Below the pieces are notes generated by a model. That model saw nothing but the letters and a program-made list of their open reading frames with translations. It did not search any database and was not told the DNA's origin. The position numbers and the translations under genes are program-made. A DNA stretch of 64,000 bases from Panicum virgatum (taxonomy: Eukaryota > Streptophyta > Magnoliopsida > Poales > Poaceae): NCBI RefSeq assembly GCF_016808335.1, contig NC_053141.1:24170261-24234260 (forward strand), given 5' to 3'. Below are positions 33,123 to 43,278 of this stretch, piece by piece. The first letter of the stretch is position 1; each line of letters opens with the position of its first letter.

Positions 33123-33860
33123 GTGGAGGAGGGGGAGGCGGTGGTGGATACCACGCTCCTGTTGGTGGTTTCACCGGCCCCATCCCACACCGTGCTTTCG
33201 GTGGTGGTCAGTGTGGCCGAGGCTTTGGTGGCGGAGGCGCACCACATTTTCCTCAGCGTGGTGGTCTCCAGCCACAGTTTTCGTTTGAGGATACTTACCC
33301 TGCTTTCGAGCAGATGGCACGACACTGGTTTGCTTCTTTCTGTGCTAACCCCAGTGTCGGGCCATTTGCCCACTCTTTTTCCTCTTACTCAGCAGGACAC
33401 TCGAGGCCTGGAGAACATATGGCTCATGGACTCCGGTTGTTCGTGCCACATGATCGGGAGTCACAGATGGTTCTCCAGCCTCACCCCGATGAAGGACAAG
33501 GAGTACATCGTCTTCGGGGATAACAGCAGAGGAAAGGTACGTGGAGTTGGCGCTATTCGGATTTCTGATGACTTCACCCTGAGAGAGGTTGCTCTTGTTG
33601 ATAAACTTGGTTTTAATCTGCTTTCTATTTCACAACTTCTTGATGATGGGTATGAGGTAAGTTTCAAGAGAGGTTGCTTGTGTGTTCTTGATTCCAGAGG
33701 GGAATTTGTTTGCAACATTGTTCCTCTTGGTCGTGTGTTTCGCATTGACTTCTCTGGATCTTCTTCTAGCACCTCTCACTGTTTGGTGACTGGTCAGTCC
33801 TCTGAGCTCTGGAAGTGGCATAGGAGACTTGGTCACTTGAGTTATGCTCAGCTCACTTGA
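33123..33860 (+). pseudogene. Copia protease and pre-integrase zinc region
   Basis: From about 33405 the frame reads IWLMDSGCSCHM, the copia protease active site (Asp-Ser-Gly), then FGDNSRGKVRGVG and LLSISQLLDDGYEV, typical of copia protease. The end, LWKWHRRLGHLSYAQL, holds the first His residues of the integrase zinc finger. A frameshift near 33855 leads to the integrase frame. The first 90 codons are Val/Ser-rich and likely a shifted reading of the Gly-rich gag tail. Confidence 0.85.
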
Positions 33861-34695
33861 TTTGATCCGAGGATTCCCCAAGCTAAAGTTGGACAAGGAC
33901 CTTGTCTGTCACCCATGTCATCACGGGAAGATGGTTTCCCTTCCGCACCCACCTGTGAATCAGGTGATGACATCGCACCCAGGCGAGCTTCTTCATATGG
34001 ACACCGTTGGTCCTGCTCGTGTGCGCTTTGTTGGTGGGAAGTGGTACATTCTTGTGCTCGTGGACGACTTCTCTCGATACTCTTGGGTTTTCTTCTTGGA
34101 GACTAAGGATGAGGCCTTTCAGTACTTTCGAGACCTTGCCTTGAGGTTACAAAACAAGTTTCCACATGCCATGAGGGCTATTCGCAGTGACAATGGCTCT
34201 GAATTTAAGAATGCTCGTTTTGATGACTTCTGTCGTGGCTTCGGTCTTGATCACCAGTACTCCTCTCCTTATGTTCCTCCACAGAATGGCGTGGTTGAAC
34301 GCAAAATTCGGACCCTATTGGAGATGGCCAGGACGATGCTCGATGAGCATAGGACTCCTAGGCGTTTTTCGGCCGAGGCTATCAACACCGCATGCTATGT
34401 TGCCAACCGCATCTTCCTTCGCTCATTCATGAAGAAGACTTTGTATGAGTTGCGGTTTGGTCGACAGCCCAAGGTGTCCCACCTGCGTGCTTTTGGTTGC
34501 AGATGCTTTGTTTTGAAGGAGGGAAATCTTGATAAGTTCGAGTCTAGGAGCTCTGATGGCATTCATCTTAGCTATGCTCTTCAATCTAGAGGCTATCATG
34601 TTCTTATTCTTGAGACTAACCGGATCGTCAAAACTTGTAATGTAACCTTCGACGAGTCCACTCCTTCTTTGTTTGCTTCTGTGAGGTGCAGGTGA
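33844..34695 (+). pseudogene. Copia integrase
   Basis: It contains the Cys pair of the zinc finger (LVCHPCHHGKM) and a full catalytic core: Asp in LLHMDTVGP, Asp in IRSDNGSEF and Glu in NGVVERK, with the normal 35-residue spacing between the last two. Then comes the ARTML...A..TACYVANR region and the conserved HLRAFGCRCFVL. The catalytic triad is intact, but the frame is cut off from its neighbours by a frameshift before it and a stop after 34695. Integrase would insert element DNA with a 5-bp TSD. Confidence 0.9.
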
Positions 34696-35035
34696 TGATG
34701 ACTTTGGCCAGGACATCTTCGAGGATGAGGATGAGCTTGAGGCCTTTGAGGGTGATGGTGGTGTCCCTGCGCCAGCTGCAGGCCCACTTCCTGGGGATTC
34801 GAGTTCTGACGACGATGGCGGCCCGCTCCCCACAGCTTCGACTACGGCCGATCCACATCCAACTCAAGGTTCTTCCTCCAGGACCCATGCTGAGGGCGGT
34901 GGCGAGATGACTTCACCTCAGCGAGTACACCACCGAGCCCTGCGGGATCATCCTCCAGAGAGGATACTCGGGGACCTTCACTAAGGAGTTCAGATACGGT
35001 CGAAGGTTACCTCTATCGCTTTCTGTGGTCACTCT
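34696..35035 (+). other. Copia linker between integrase and RT (broken)
   Basis: About 340 nt of degraded acidic linker (Asp/Glu-rich in one frame) with frameshifts. I see no separate gene. Confidence 0.6.
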
Positions 35036-36028
35036 GTGTTTGTAGCCACCTTTGAGCCCAAAGATGTTGGACATGCTTTATCTGATTCTAACTGGGTCAA
35101 TGCCATGTATGAGGAGCTAGAAAACTTCGATCGAAACCAAATCTGGGTTCTTGTAGAGCCTCCACCAGATTGCCACCCTATAGGTACCAAATGGGTTTTC
35201 AAAAACAAACAGGGTGAGGATGTGATGGTTGTGAGGAACAAGGCTAGGTTAGTAGCTCAAGGTTACAGCCAGCAGGAGGCGATAGATTATGAGGAGACCT
35301 TTGCTCCTGTAGCTCGTTTAGAGGCCATCCGGATCTTTTTAGCCTTTGCAGCTTCTAAGGGGTTCAAGCTGTATCAAATGGATGTGAAGAGTGCCTTTTT
35401 GAACGGGTTTATAGAGGAGGAGGTCTATGTGAAGCAGCCTCCCGGCTTTGAGAGTCCCAAGTTTCCAGACCGAGTCTTCAAGCTTCAGAAGGCTTTGTAT
35501 GGTCTGAAACAAGCCCCTAGAGCCTGGTATGCGAGGTTGAGAGCCTTTTTGCTTAAGCAGGGGGTTTTCATGGTTTCGGTAGATAAGACGTTGTTTCTCC
35601 TCAAGCGTAGCGCTGATTTTCTGTTGGTTTAGATTTACGTGGATGATATTATCTTTGGTGGCTCCTCTCACTCTCTTGTTTCTAGTTTTTCTGATGACAT
35701 GAGCAGGGAGTTTGAGATGTCTATGATGGGTGAGCTTCAGTTCTTCCTCGGGTTGCACATCAAGCAAACCCGGGATGGCACCTTCATCCACCAGGACAAG
35801 TACACCAAGGATATGCTCAAGAAGTTCGACTTCGGGGACCTCAGTCCCATGCCGACTCCTATGAGCACTTCTACGGTGCTGGATGAGGACACTAAAGGTG
35901 TTACTGTGGACCAGAAGGAGTACAGGAGCATGATCGACTCGCTCCTGTACTTGATGGCCACCAGACCCGACATCCAGTTCGCGGTCTATCTCTGCGCAAG
36001 GTTCCAGGCTTCTTCGCGCACTTGTCAC
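35036..36028 (+). pseudogene. Copia reverse transcriptase
   Basis: The RT domain begins near [18 protein letters not shown] and includes [41 protein letters not shown], the [11 protein letters not shown] block and, after a TAG at 35630-35632, the catalytic YVDDIIFG at about 35636. The stop lies three codons before YVDD, in the same frame, so it destroys the active site of any product. The rest of RT (EFEMSMMGELQFFLGL, SMIDSLLYL) follows to about 36020, where a frameshift leads to RNase H. Confidence 0.9.
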
Positions 36029-36579
36029 AGGAATGCTGTGAAGAGGATTTTCAGTACCTCCGCTACACTCCTGAGTTTGGCCTTTGGTACTCTTCTTCCT
36101 CTTCTCTTGCGTTGGTTGGCTTTTCTGATGCTGACCATGGTGGGTGTCGGATTGATCGCAAGTCGACTTCAGGCACCTATCAGTTTCTTGGAACTTCTCT
36201 TGTGTCTTGGTCTGCCCGCAAGCAAACTAGCATAGCCCTTTCCACCACAAAAGCCGAATACATTGCTGCTGCTAGTTGCTGCTCCCAGATCCTTTGGATG
36301 AGACACACTCTCAGCGATTATGGCCTAACCTATGGCAGAGTTCCTATTTTCATTGACAGCATCTCAGCCATAAGCTTAGCCAAGAACCCTGTCCTACACT
36401 CTCGCTCCAAGCATATAGACGTGAGGTTCCATTTCCTGAGAGATCACTATGAGAAGGGTGATGTCGAGCTGACCCATATATCCACTGATAATCAAGTAGC
36501 CGACATCCTGACCAAGACCCTAGAACAAGCCACCTATGCTCGCTTGCAGGGAGAGCTTGGCGTGTGCTACTCATTTTGA
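36022..36579 (+). pseudogene. Copia RNase H
   Basis: It reads LRYTPEFGLWY, then FSDADHGGCRIDRKSTSG (first catalytic Asp), ALSTTKAEYIAAA (Glu), FIDSISAISLAKNP (Asp) and the C-terminal HIDVRFHFLRD and VADILTKTLE, all classic for copia RNase H. It ends at a TGA at 36577-36579 about where the family ends. The frame overlaps the RT frame by a few codons because of a frameshift. Confidence 0.9.
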
Positions 36580-38138
36580 GTTGGGTAGTTGTTTTTGTAG
36601 TTTAGGATTGGTTTTCCTTTCTCTTTGCTTTTTCTTGCATTTTTGTGTACATACCATTTTGCATAGCATCTGCTCATATGCATTACACTTGCACTAGCTT
36701 CTCATGTATGATATCTGCATTTGCTTGTGCCTTGTGCTATGCTATAAGTTGTATATATGCTTTGACCATGTGTAGCTAGCTCCTTTGAATATGTTGTATA
36801 TTGGCTCTGAGCTTAGCTGTTTTATTCTTTGAAAATCATAAAACATGGTCACCTTCAGGATCTGCTACTAGCATGTGTAGGTTTGTATGCTTATGCTATC
36901 TTGTTTCATGCTTAGTGGCTAGGTCCTTTGCTTTCTTTATGCAACAAGATGCCCTCTTTTGCTTCATGATTGTTTTGCAAATTCAAATAGTTGGTGTGTT
37001 ATAATTGGCATCTATTTCAAAAAGTCCAACAATTGGTATATCATGGTTTGCTCTGAGTGAAAATATCCAGGTGGGATTGCTTGCACCACTGATCTTGTTC
37101 TGAGACTGCTCCTCTGGAGAACTTGGACAAGGCTGTGGATGACTGAGAGTGTTGTCTTAAGCTTCTGATGGTCTTTGACCTAGGCTTGGCACATTCACTA
37201 AGTTAAGCACTTGCAAGTTTTCAACCCCTGGCACCACTTCTTCTTGTTGAGAAATTAAGGGTTTTCAGTGGGTATCAAACTTTAATCTTGACAAGTTTTC
37301 AGTGGCTTGAGTGGCAGTTGCTGTGATATGCTTTGGATAGCTCACCTGTATGCTCTTGCTAGCACTAGCATACTTGTTTACCTTCTAGTACGCTAGGTCC
37401 TTTATGGTGATGCTTTTTCTTTTACAAATGACAAATGCTTGCTCATGAACTATATAGATATATTCTTATGAGCTTCTCCATGCTTTGTCTTTGTATATGC
37501 ACCCTCATATGCTGTGCTATTTCGTCCCTTGCAAATGCTCTTGTTCTGTACCTGGACGCTTTTTAGGCACGCATGCATTGCACTTCATGGCATATTTCCA
37601 GGGGAGCCTCTAGGCAGGGGGAGTTTCCTTGACGTGTGCTTTGTCAACAAGGGGGATAGATTGGTGTTTGGCCTAAGGGGGAGAGTTTGTTGTTTGGTGT
37701 CTCTGATACCTTAGGCGGAGAGATTTTGGAGAGTTCCAGTCATTGTGGAGAGTTCCAGTCTTTGAGTGTGCACACATCAGGGGAGAGTTGCATAGTAAGG
37801 GGGAGCTGCATTTCAGGGGGAGTTTTGAGCTTTTCATGCTCTTTGCTGGTTGCGTTGAGCTTTGCCTCTTTCTGGAGGGACTAGCTTTGCACATGCTTCG
37901 CTGTGTTGAGCCTTGCCTCTTTCTTGAGGGGTCAAGCATGTTTTGGAGTCAGTGCGTTGAGCCATTGCCCTTGTCTTGGGGGCTGACTCTTTTGGCTTTG
38001 CTATCTTCAAGTGATCTTTTCTGGCTTTCATTCGCTTTTGATCACTTGAGTTAGCTCTCTTTGTTTGCTATTTGTTTTCGGTTATCTATTTCTTTCACCA
38101 GTGCCCGTGTGGGGTGTGGTGTTGACAATGCACTCATC
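36580..38138 (+). other. Copia 3' non-coding region with repeated G-rich tracts
   Basis: About 1.56 kb without a convincing ORF; T-rich in the first two thirds. From 37600 on, PPT-like tracts recur: about 37616-37623, 37649-37658, 37675-37685, 37797-37805 and 37816-37822. In SIRE-like elements this is where an envelope-like ORF can occur; none is seen. Confidence 0.7.
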
Positions 38139-38149
38139 AAGGGGGAGAT
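38139..38149 (+). promoter_or_regulatory. Copia polypurine tract
   Basis: AAGGGGGAGAT directly before the presumed LTR start TGAGAGG at 38150. Confidence 0.8.
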
Positions 38150-40330
38150 TGAGAGGCAGTGGAGGCCTGCTCCTTGGTGTGATGAGTGATTGCCAACACG
38201 TGGAGTGGACTAACTGTGTGTAGTCATGACTCTGTGGAGATTGAGCCCATTCTTGGTCTGTGGTGTGCAGGTACACGGATGGCGCGGTGGTAGCGAGATG
38301 GTTTGGAGAAGAGCGAGGCGCGTGCCGATGCACCATGCGGCGGTGTTGCGGCAGGGAGCTCGATGACCATGCGGAGGCGGGAGACCTTGCGGTGGCATTG
38401 GAGGCCCAACCGGACGACCGTGCGGTGGAGAAGGGCGGCCCAGATGCTTGGGCCACTGCTGGGCCGCGTTGCGATCCACTCTTGGCGCCAAGGCGGGACG
38501 GTGTGGAGTTTGTTGGTAGCTTGGGAAAAACCAACGGCTGGGATGCGTCGACGTCAGCCAAGTCAGAGATGGATGGCTATGACGTCTGGATGACGAAGGC
38601 GCTAGGGTTCCGGTGGGAGGTCGGACACGTGGCGACATCGGGCTTGGCAGGTGTGTCGGAAACATCGCGCGGGAAGGTTTGGCAGTTCCTCCAAAACCGC
38701 CCCCGAACTCAGTTTCGGCAGTTTTCCCAAAACTGCCCCCGTGAAGATTCAAGAAGGACGCGTGGTGACATCGGGGTGATTGCGTCGGGTCGAAGCAAAC
38801 TTCTCCAGTTCGTCGCAGCCGTCGGATGGTCTTCAATGTATCTTTTCCGGTTTTGCCCCTAAGGGCCTTCTAGTTTAATTTCAGCACTTAGGGGTATTCT
38901 AGTCTTTAATGGGAGACTTGGGGGAGAAGAAAGGGAGGCAGGGCAGCAGCACATGGCGTGATAAAATGCAGGCAGAGGCAGGGGCGCAGGGCTCTTCTCT
39001 CTCTGGCTGGCGGCGCACAAGATAGAAGGCGAAGCCCTGCTCCAGTCGCCTCTCTTCTCCCCTCTGGTTCTTCCTCCCTCTTCTTCTCTAGGAGATTTTA
39101 GGGATGGATTTTTGAGACCATGTATTGAATTCGATTGGGAAAGGAGGCCCCATCCTCCTTGTGCCCTCTGGGCTTTTCGATCTCTTGTGAATTCAATACT
39201 TCGTGTTCTCGTGTTGGGGTTGAATTTCAATTCCGCGATGGATTCTTTTGTTGCACGAGATCGTGGTGGTTCTTAGAGCTCTTTGTTGTGAATCCATACC
39301 CTCTAGCCTAGTACAAAACTCCTAGGATTCACGAGCTCCTTAGGATCGAAGTTCTTGAGCATTTCACATTTTGAGAAAACCCCGTTCTTGCTCGGGATTT
39401 CGTCGATTCCTCTCAAACCATGGAGTGAATCGTCGATTCCTTTGGTGGGTATGTTCACAAGGTCTTTGTGATCGTGCCTGCAAATTTTGGTGAGATTTGG
39501 ACTTGTTTTGATCCTCGAATCGTCAAGTCTTGGATCGAGCCGCGAGCAAAAACAGAGTTTCTGTGTCGTGCTGAACTTTTCCTATCACCGGTTAAACCGA
39601 CGTTCGAGTTCGATGTCGTCGGATCAACCGGTGAGCAGGATTCTCGCGTTTTAGGGTTTTTGGGGTTTCTGTTGGTTGCACCAGTGCATTAGCCTCTACG
39701 TGCATCGGATCATCCGGTGTTACCACAGGATTTGCAGTTTTGGCCGTTCAACCGATGAGTTCTTTTTGCTCCACACCGGTTTAACCGGTGAGTGACTCTC
39801 TGCTTTGACGGTTGTTTCACGTCGGTTAAACCGACGAGGTGCCCTCTGTGCATGTCGATTTAACCGGTGCTCTCAGGTCCGTTTGTGCTCCCTCTGGACA
39901 ACTGCACCGGTGGTTGTGAACTATTTCGTAGGATCAACTAGTGGTTACAAAGTTCGTTCTGAGGAGTCTCTAGGCAATTGCACCGGTGATTGATTTTGAT
40001 TTTGTCGGTTTAACTGGTGCATTGTGTTATCGTGCTGCAGGCCCTGTATCATCGGTTTAACCGACGCACTCAATTCTGTGAGCGTCGGATCAACCGGTGA
40101 TATATACCTTGCTGGTTATTGCGCTGTTTCTTCGCGTTTTCTTCCGTGTTTGGTCTCGTGGGTTCCTAGGGCTTTCTTGTGTTGGTGTAGCTCCTCCATA
40201 GCTATTCCACGCTTTGCCTAGGACTCTGGGGTTGGGATGCGCACTTGGATTTTAAGCCGAAGTTTCGATCGCGATAATTTTTATCGGCTCCCATTCACCC
40301 CCCCCTCTGGTCGCATTTCTCGGTCCTACA
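38150..40330 (+). repeat. Copia 3' LTR (about 2.18 kb)
   Basis: It runs from TGAGAGGCAG to TCCTACA. The last 670 bp match 22751-23422. It contains many variants of a short palindrome, such as CACCGGTTTAACCGGTG at 39774-39790. The start is set by the PPT, since the 5' LTR lacks this part. Confidence 0.8.
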
Positions 40331-40479
40331 CTTATCTTGGTGTGTCCTTGGATCGACTTTGTAAGAAGTTAGTGCACACATGTTCCCTGTGGATATGATA
40401 CCCTTGAATACACACGGGTGAAAGCTACAATGGTATCCGTACGCTTGCAGATTTATTCGCATCGTTAAAATACCCAATA
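40331..40479 (+). repeat. X 3' LTR, last 149 bp
   Basis: It matches 20551-20693 of the X 5' LTR closely and ends ACCCAATA, followed by GTCAG, the right TSD. The copia element ends at its left side. Confidence 0.88.
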
Positions 40480-40538
40480 GTCAGCAATAAAGAAACGTTC
40501 GCGCAGGAAAACTACACTGCAAAAGAACAACATCTCAC
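40480..40538 (-). other. Part of the Y antisense-gene intron interrupted by X
   Basis: The donor GAG|GTGAGATG is at 40538; the acceptor TTGTTAG|TCC is at 19452. Without X and one TSD copy the intron is about 76 nt. The exons on both sides join in frame (ESTE then SLAGLRQRA). Confidence 0.7.
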
Positions 40539-40909
40539 CTCGGTCGACTCCGTCGCCCGGCGCGCGTCGGCTAGGAGCTCTTCTGCCAGCCCGATGGCTT
40601 CCTCGTGCCCGGCCTCCAGCTGCTCAACGGGGTCATCCCCGTGCAGCGCTTGGTCCCAGCCAGCAGGGAACAGTTCCCTGGCCGGTCTCTCCTATGGCAG
40701 ACTCGGCGGTGATGTGGGCGGCGTCTGCATCTCTCCCGCCGATGTGGCCCTCCTAGCCGCGGACCGCTGGACCTCCTCGGCCACCCTTTCCTCGCCCTGC
40801 ACCGCCTCCCAGTGAGTGCGGGTCCGTGGTGGGCTCCCCACCGACGGAGGAGATGTAGTCGCCTTGACCCGGCGGGTCTCATCAGCGGACTCCACTGCCT
40901 TCCTCTTCC

Positions 40910-40992
40910 TGTGAATCCAACAATTCTGTAGTGTCAAAGAGCAATTCAAGGTTCAAAGCAAACAAAAGGGATTGCAACTGTGATCTGCTTAC
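40910..40992 (-). other. Intron in the Y antisense gene (83 nt)
   Basis: The donor is GGTGG|GTAAGC (40992) and the acceptor ATTCACAG|GAAG (40910). The phase fits; the interior is AT-rich. Confidence 0.75.
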
Positions 40993-41481
40993 CCACCGCT
41001 CCGGCGCATGTTGAAAGTCAGCTTCAACGGCGTGGTGGGCGGTTGCGACCGGGCCACGAGCAGGGGAGACCCGATGCCTCCCATGCGCGTCAGCCCCAAC
41101 GCTGCCTCCCCTTCTGTGCGGGTGGTGCCGGTGCCAGTACCCTCGCCAGACAACTCAGGGGCGTCCTCTGTCCCTGGCTCTTCGCTCCCCGACCTTGAGG
41201 CTGCAGCAAGGGTCCCCTTGGGCAGGGCCCCCCCTCATACAGGCCTTGGAGGCCGAGATCTTCCAAATGGCTTGCCTCCTCCTCCGCCATTCCGGCGCGG
41301 ACGGGTTGGGAGGGACACTGGCCCCTACGACTTCAACGTCCGACTCACCTCCAACAGACGAGTCGGATGATATCTCCAGATCCGCCACCTCCGGCTCCTT
41401 CAGATTGGCCGGGGCGGCGGCATTCTTCCCCACATCCCCCTCTGGCAGGGGAGTGGGGGACCAGTACTCCAAAACTTTTGC

Positions 41482-41627
41482 CTATAAGACAGAAGACATT
41501 CTGAGTTCGTTACAACCCAACGGGTGCACCGCATACAGAAAGCATGGCATAAACAGAACGACTCGGAATAAAAATAGAACAACTCGGAATAAAAGCAGAA
41601 TAGATTGGAAATGCGGAGAATACTCAC
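41482..41627 (-). other. Intron in the Y antisense gene (146 nt)
   Basis: The donor is GCT|GTGAGTATT (41627) and the acceptor CTTATAG|GCA (41482). Phase 0; joins the frame from 42482 to the frame read at 41472. Confidence 0.8.
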
Positions 41628-42536
41628 AGCTCTGGTTGGCCGCTTCAAGCAATATACCTTTGGGCACCCTTTATCCCAAATCACCCCCTACATCATGCGG
41701 GCGACCCGGTTCGAAGCTTCTTCCCGGGGGACCTTTTGGTTCTGCCCCCGGTTCGGGTCCTGGCGACCCCAGTACTCAAAGCCAGGGTGCACCCTGTCCT
41801 AAATTGGTTGCACTAGACATTTACTGAAGGATAGGGCCACCACGGTGCCTGTCAGCCCCTGGGCCGACAGGCCGGCGATCTCGTCGAGGAGAAGCGTCAC
41901 TTGGACCATCTCCTCCTCAGTCGGCAGCTCCTCCCAGCACGTGCAGTACTCCGGTGCGCGGCCGGTGCGAGCAGGCAGACCAGGAGCCTGGTTCGACACC
42001 ACGAACCACTCCTTGTTCCAACCCTTGTTGCTGTCCCGGAGCTCCAAGGCCGGATACGAGCGACCCTGGCACAGGGAGCAGGCGGCACCGCCCACTACGC
42101 CGCGGCGGGCATTGGTAGGGTACCCCTTCAAGTGGTACAGCGCCCGCCACAGGTTGAAGTGCGGGGCGATACCCAGGAACGCCTCGCACAGATGAATGAA
42201 AATCGCGATCTGCGCGATGGAGTTCGGCTTGAGATGAATTACCTCAAGCCCGTAGAAGAAAAGGAGCACGCGGAAGAAGGCCCCCGTGGGCAAAGCGAAG
42301 CCCTTCTCGTAGAAGGACTGGAAGACCACCGTCTCCGTGCGGTCCTCCGTTGGGAAGTCCTCCCAGTAGCAGCACTTCCACCCCGAGATCGCCCTCTCGG
42401 GGAGGAGGCCGCACTCCACCAAATTTTGGATGTCATCCTCCCGCAGGGTGCTCGGCACCCATGCCTCTGAAGGAGGTGGCACATCGCCGGCGCTCCCCGA
42501 TGCGGAGGAGGAAGACTTCAGTTAGGCGCAGGCCAT

Positions 42537-42840
42537 TTCGGGTGGCCGCGAGCGGATCGGATCTACGGAAGAATGGAGAGGGCGACTAAAGGCAAGGAGG
42601 CGAGAAGGCGAATGCAGGAAGACAAGGGAACAGGTAGACCTCCGCGGGCCGCGCCCTTCCCCTTATCAAGAGGATTGGACGCGTGTGCAATGGCAACCCC
42701 GGAGATTGCGCGTAATTCGAATCGACTTTCCAAAAACTGCCCGAGTCGTACTCGGCAAGGAGCGAGCCCCCAACGGTAACTTTCTGCCCGTTGCGGTCAA
42801 GACCAATGGTAAAAATACGAATTACCAGGATGAATTAGCC
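42537..42840. other. Y: upstream region of the antisense gene
   Basis: About 300 nt between the antisense ATG and the tandem repeat. No ORF or clear promoter element was recognised. Confidence 0.5.
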
Positions 42841-43117
42841 ACTCGGCGTGTCTCTGCGACTCCGCCAGCGACCCTGCTCAGGGGTTGGGCACCGCAACTA
42901 CTTGGCATGTCTCCGCGACTCTACCAGCGACCCTGCTCAGGGGCTGGGCGCCGCAACTACTCGGCGTGTCTCCGCGACCCCGCCAGCGACCCTGCTCGAG
43001 GGCTGGGCACCGCCACCCCGCAACTCCGCTAGCGTCCCTCTTCAAGGGCTGGGCATCGCAACTACTCGGTGTGTCTCCGCAACTCCGCCAGCGATCCTGC
43101 TCGGGGGCTGGACGCCG
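42841..43117 (+). repeat. Tandem repeat in Y, unit about 59 bp
   Basis: Copies start near 42841, 42900, 42959, a shorter one near 43013 and one near 43064. The core is GTCTCCGCGACTCCGCCAGC then GACCCTGCTCAGGGGCTGGG. Tandem repeats before the 3' LTR are a known trait of Tat-lineage elements and can seed satellites. Confidence 0.88.
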
Positions 43118-43278
43118 TGAGTCCAGGGTCAAATGAATCCGGTTTGACAAACGACTGGGTAAATGACAAAGCAACATGGCAACCTGGGTGCTTAGGCAGC
43201 TTGGGAATTTGGGCAAACAAGGCTTCTTTATTGACCCTCGAAAAGCTTCTTCGAAACCTTTCGAGACTCGGGGGCTGC
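43118..43278 (+). other. Y: spacer between tandem repeat and NA1
   Basis: 161 nt with no ORF, ending in GACTCGGGGGCTGC. The last five bases (GCTGC) are the left TSD of NA1. Confidence 0.6.
43274..43278. repeat. NA1 target-site duplication, left (GCTGC)
   Basis: Repeated exactly at 52085-52089. Confidence 0.95.

Larger units (their letters stand above)
22751..40330 (+). mobile_element. Copia element of SIRE/Maximus type, degenerate, carrying two solo LTRs
   Basis: A truncated 5' LTR (22751-23422), PBS, long gag, then protease, integrase, RT and RNase H in copia order, a 1.6-kb non-coding 3' part, PPT and a full 3' LTR. Solo LTRs at 24796-28562 and 29044-32510 split gag. Several stops and frameshifts make it nonfunctional. 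A long gag with coiled-coil repeats and the RT/RNase H sequence suggest the SIRE/Maximus lineage. No envelope-like ORF is seen. Confidence 0.9.
40480..42536 (-). pseudogene. Y antisense gene, N-terminal exons (gypsy-type domain protein of Tat elements)
   Basis: On the minus strand an ATG at 42536 is followed after four codons by TAA; from 42482 a frame of 227 codons stays open. It resembles the plant gypsy-type domain often called putative transposase 28 ([54 protein letters not shown]). Further exons follow after introns at 41482-41627 and 40910-40992, encoding acidic and then Arg-rich regions; a fourth intron begins at 40538 and is where X inserted; the last exons are at 18782-19451. Stops at about 41799 and 41155 make it a pseudogene. 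In Tat elements this gene lies antisense between integrase and the 3' LTR, as here. Confidence 0.75.

Noticed and set aside
36580..38138. An envelope-like gene expected in SIRE-like copia elements
   Set aside because: No frame over about 100 codons and no membrane or coiled-coil pattern were seen.
38210..39230. ORFs in the copia 3' LTR (for example 38210-38836 minus) as genes
   Set aside because: They lie inside an LTR, show no domain, and sit among overlapping frames of both strands.
41799..42482. A 227-codon ORF as a possible host gene
   Set aside because: It lies antisense within the Tat-type element Y, next to a tandem repeat and 3' LTR, and its domain type is known from such elements; stops and lost start make it a pseudogene.
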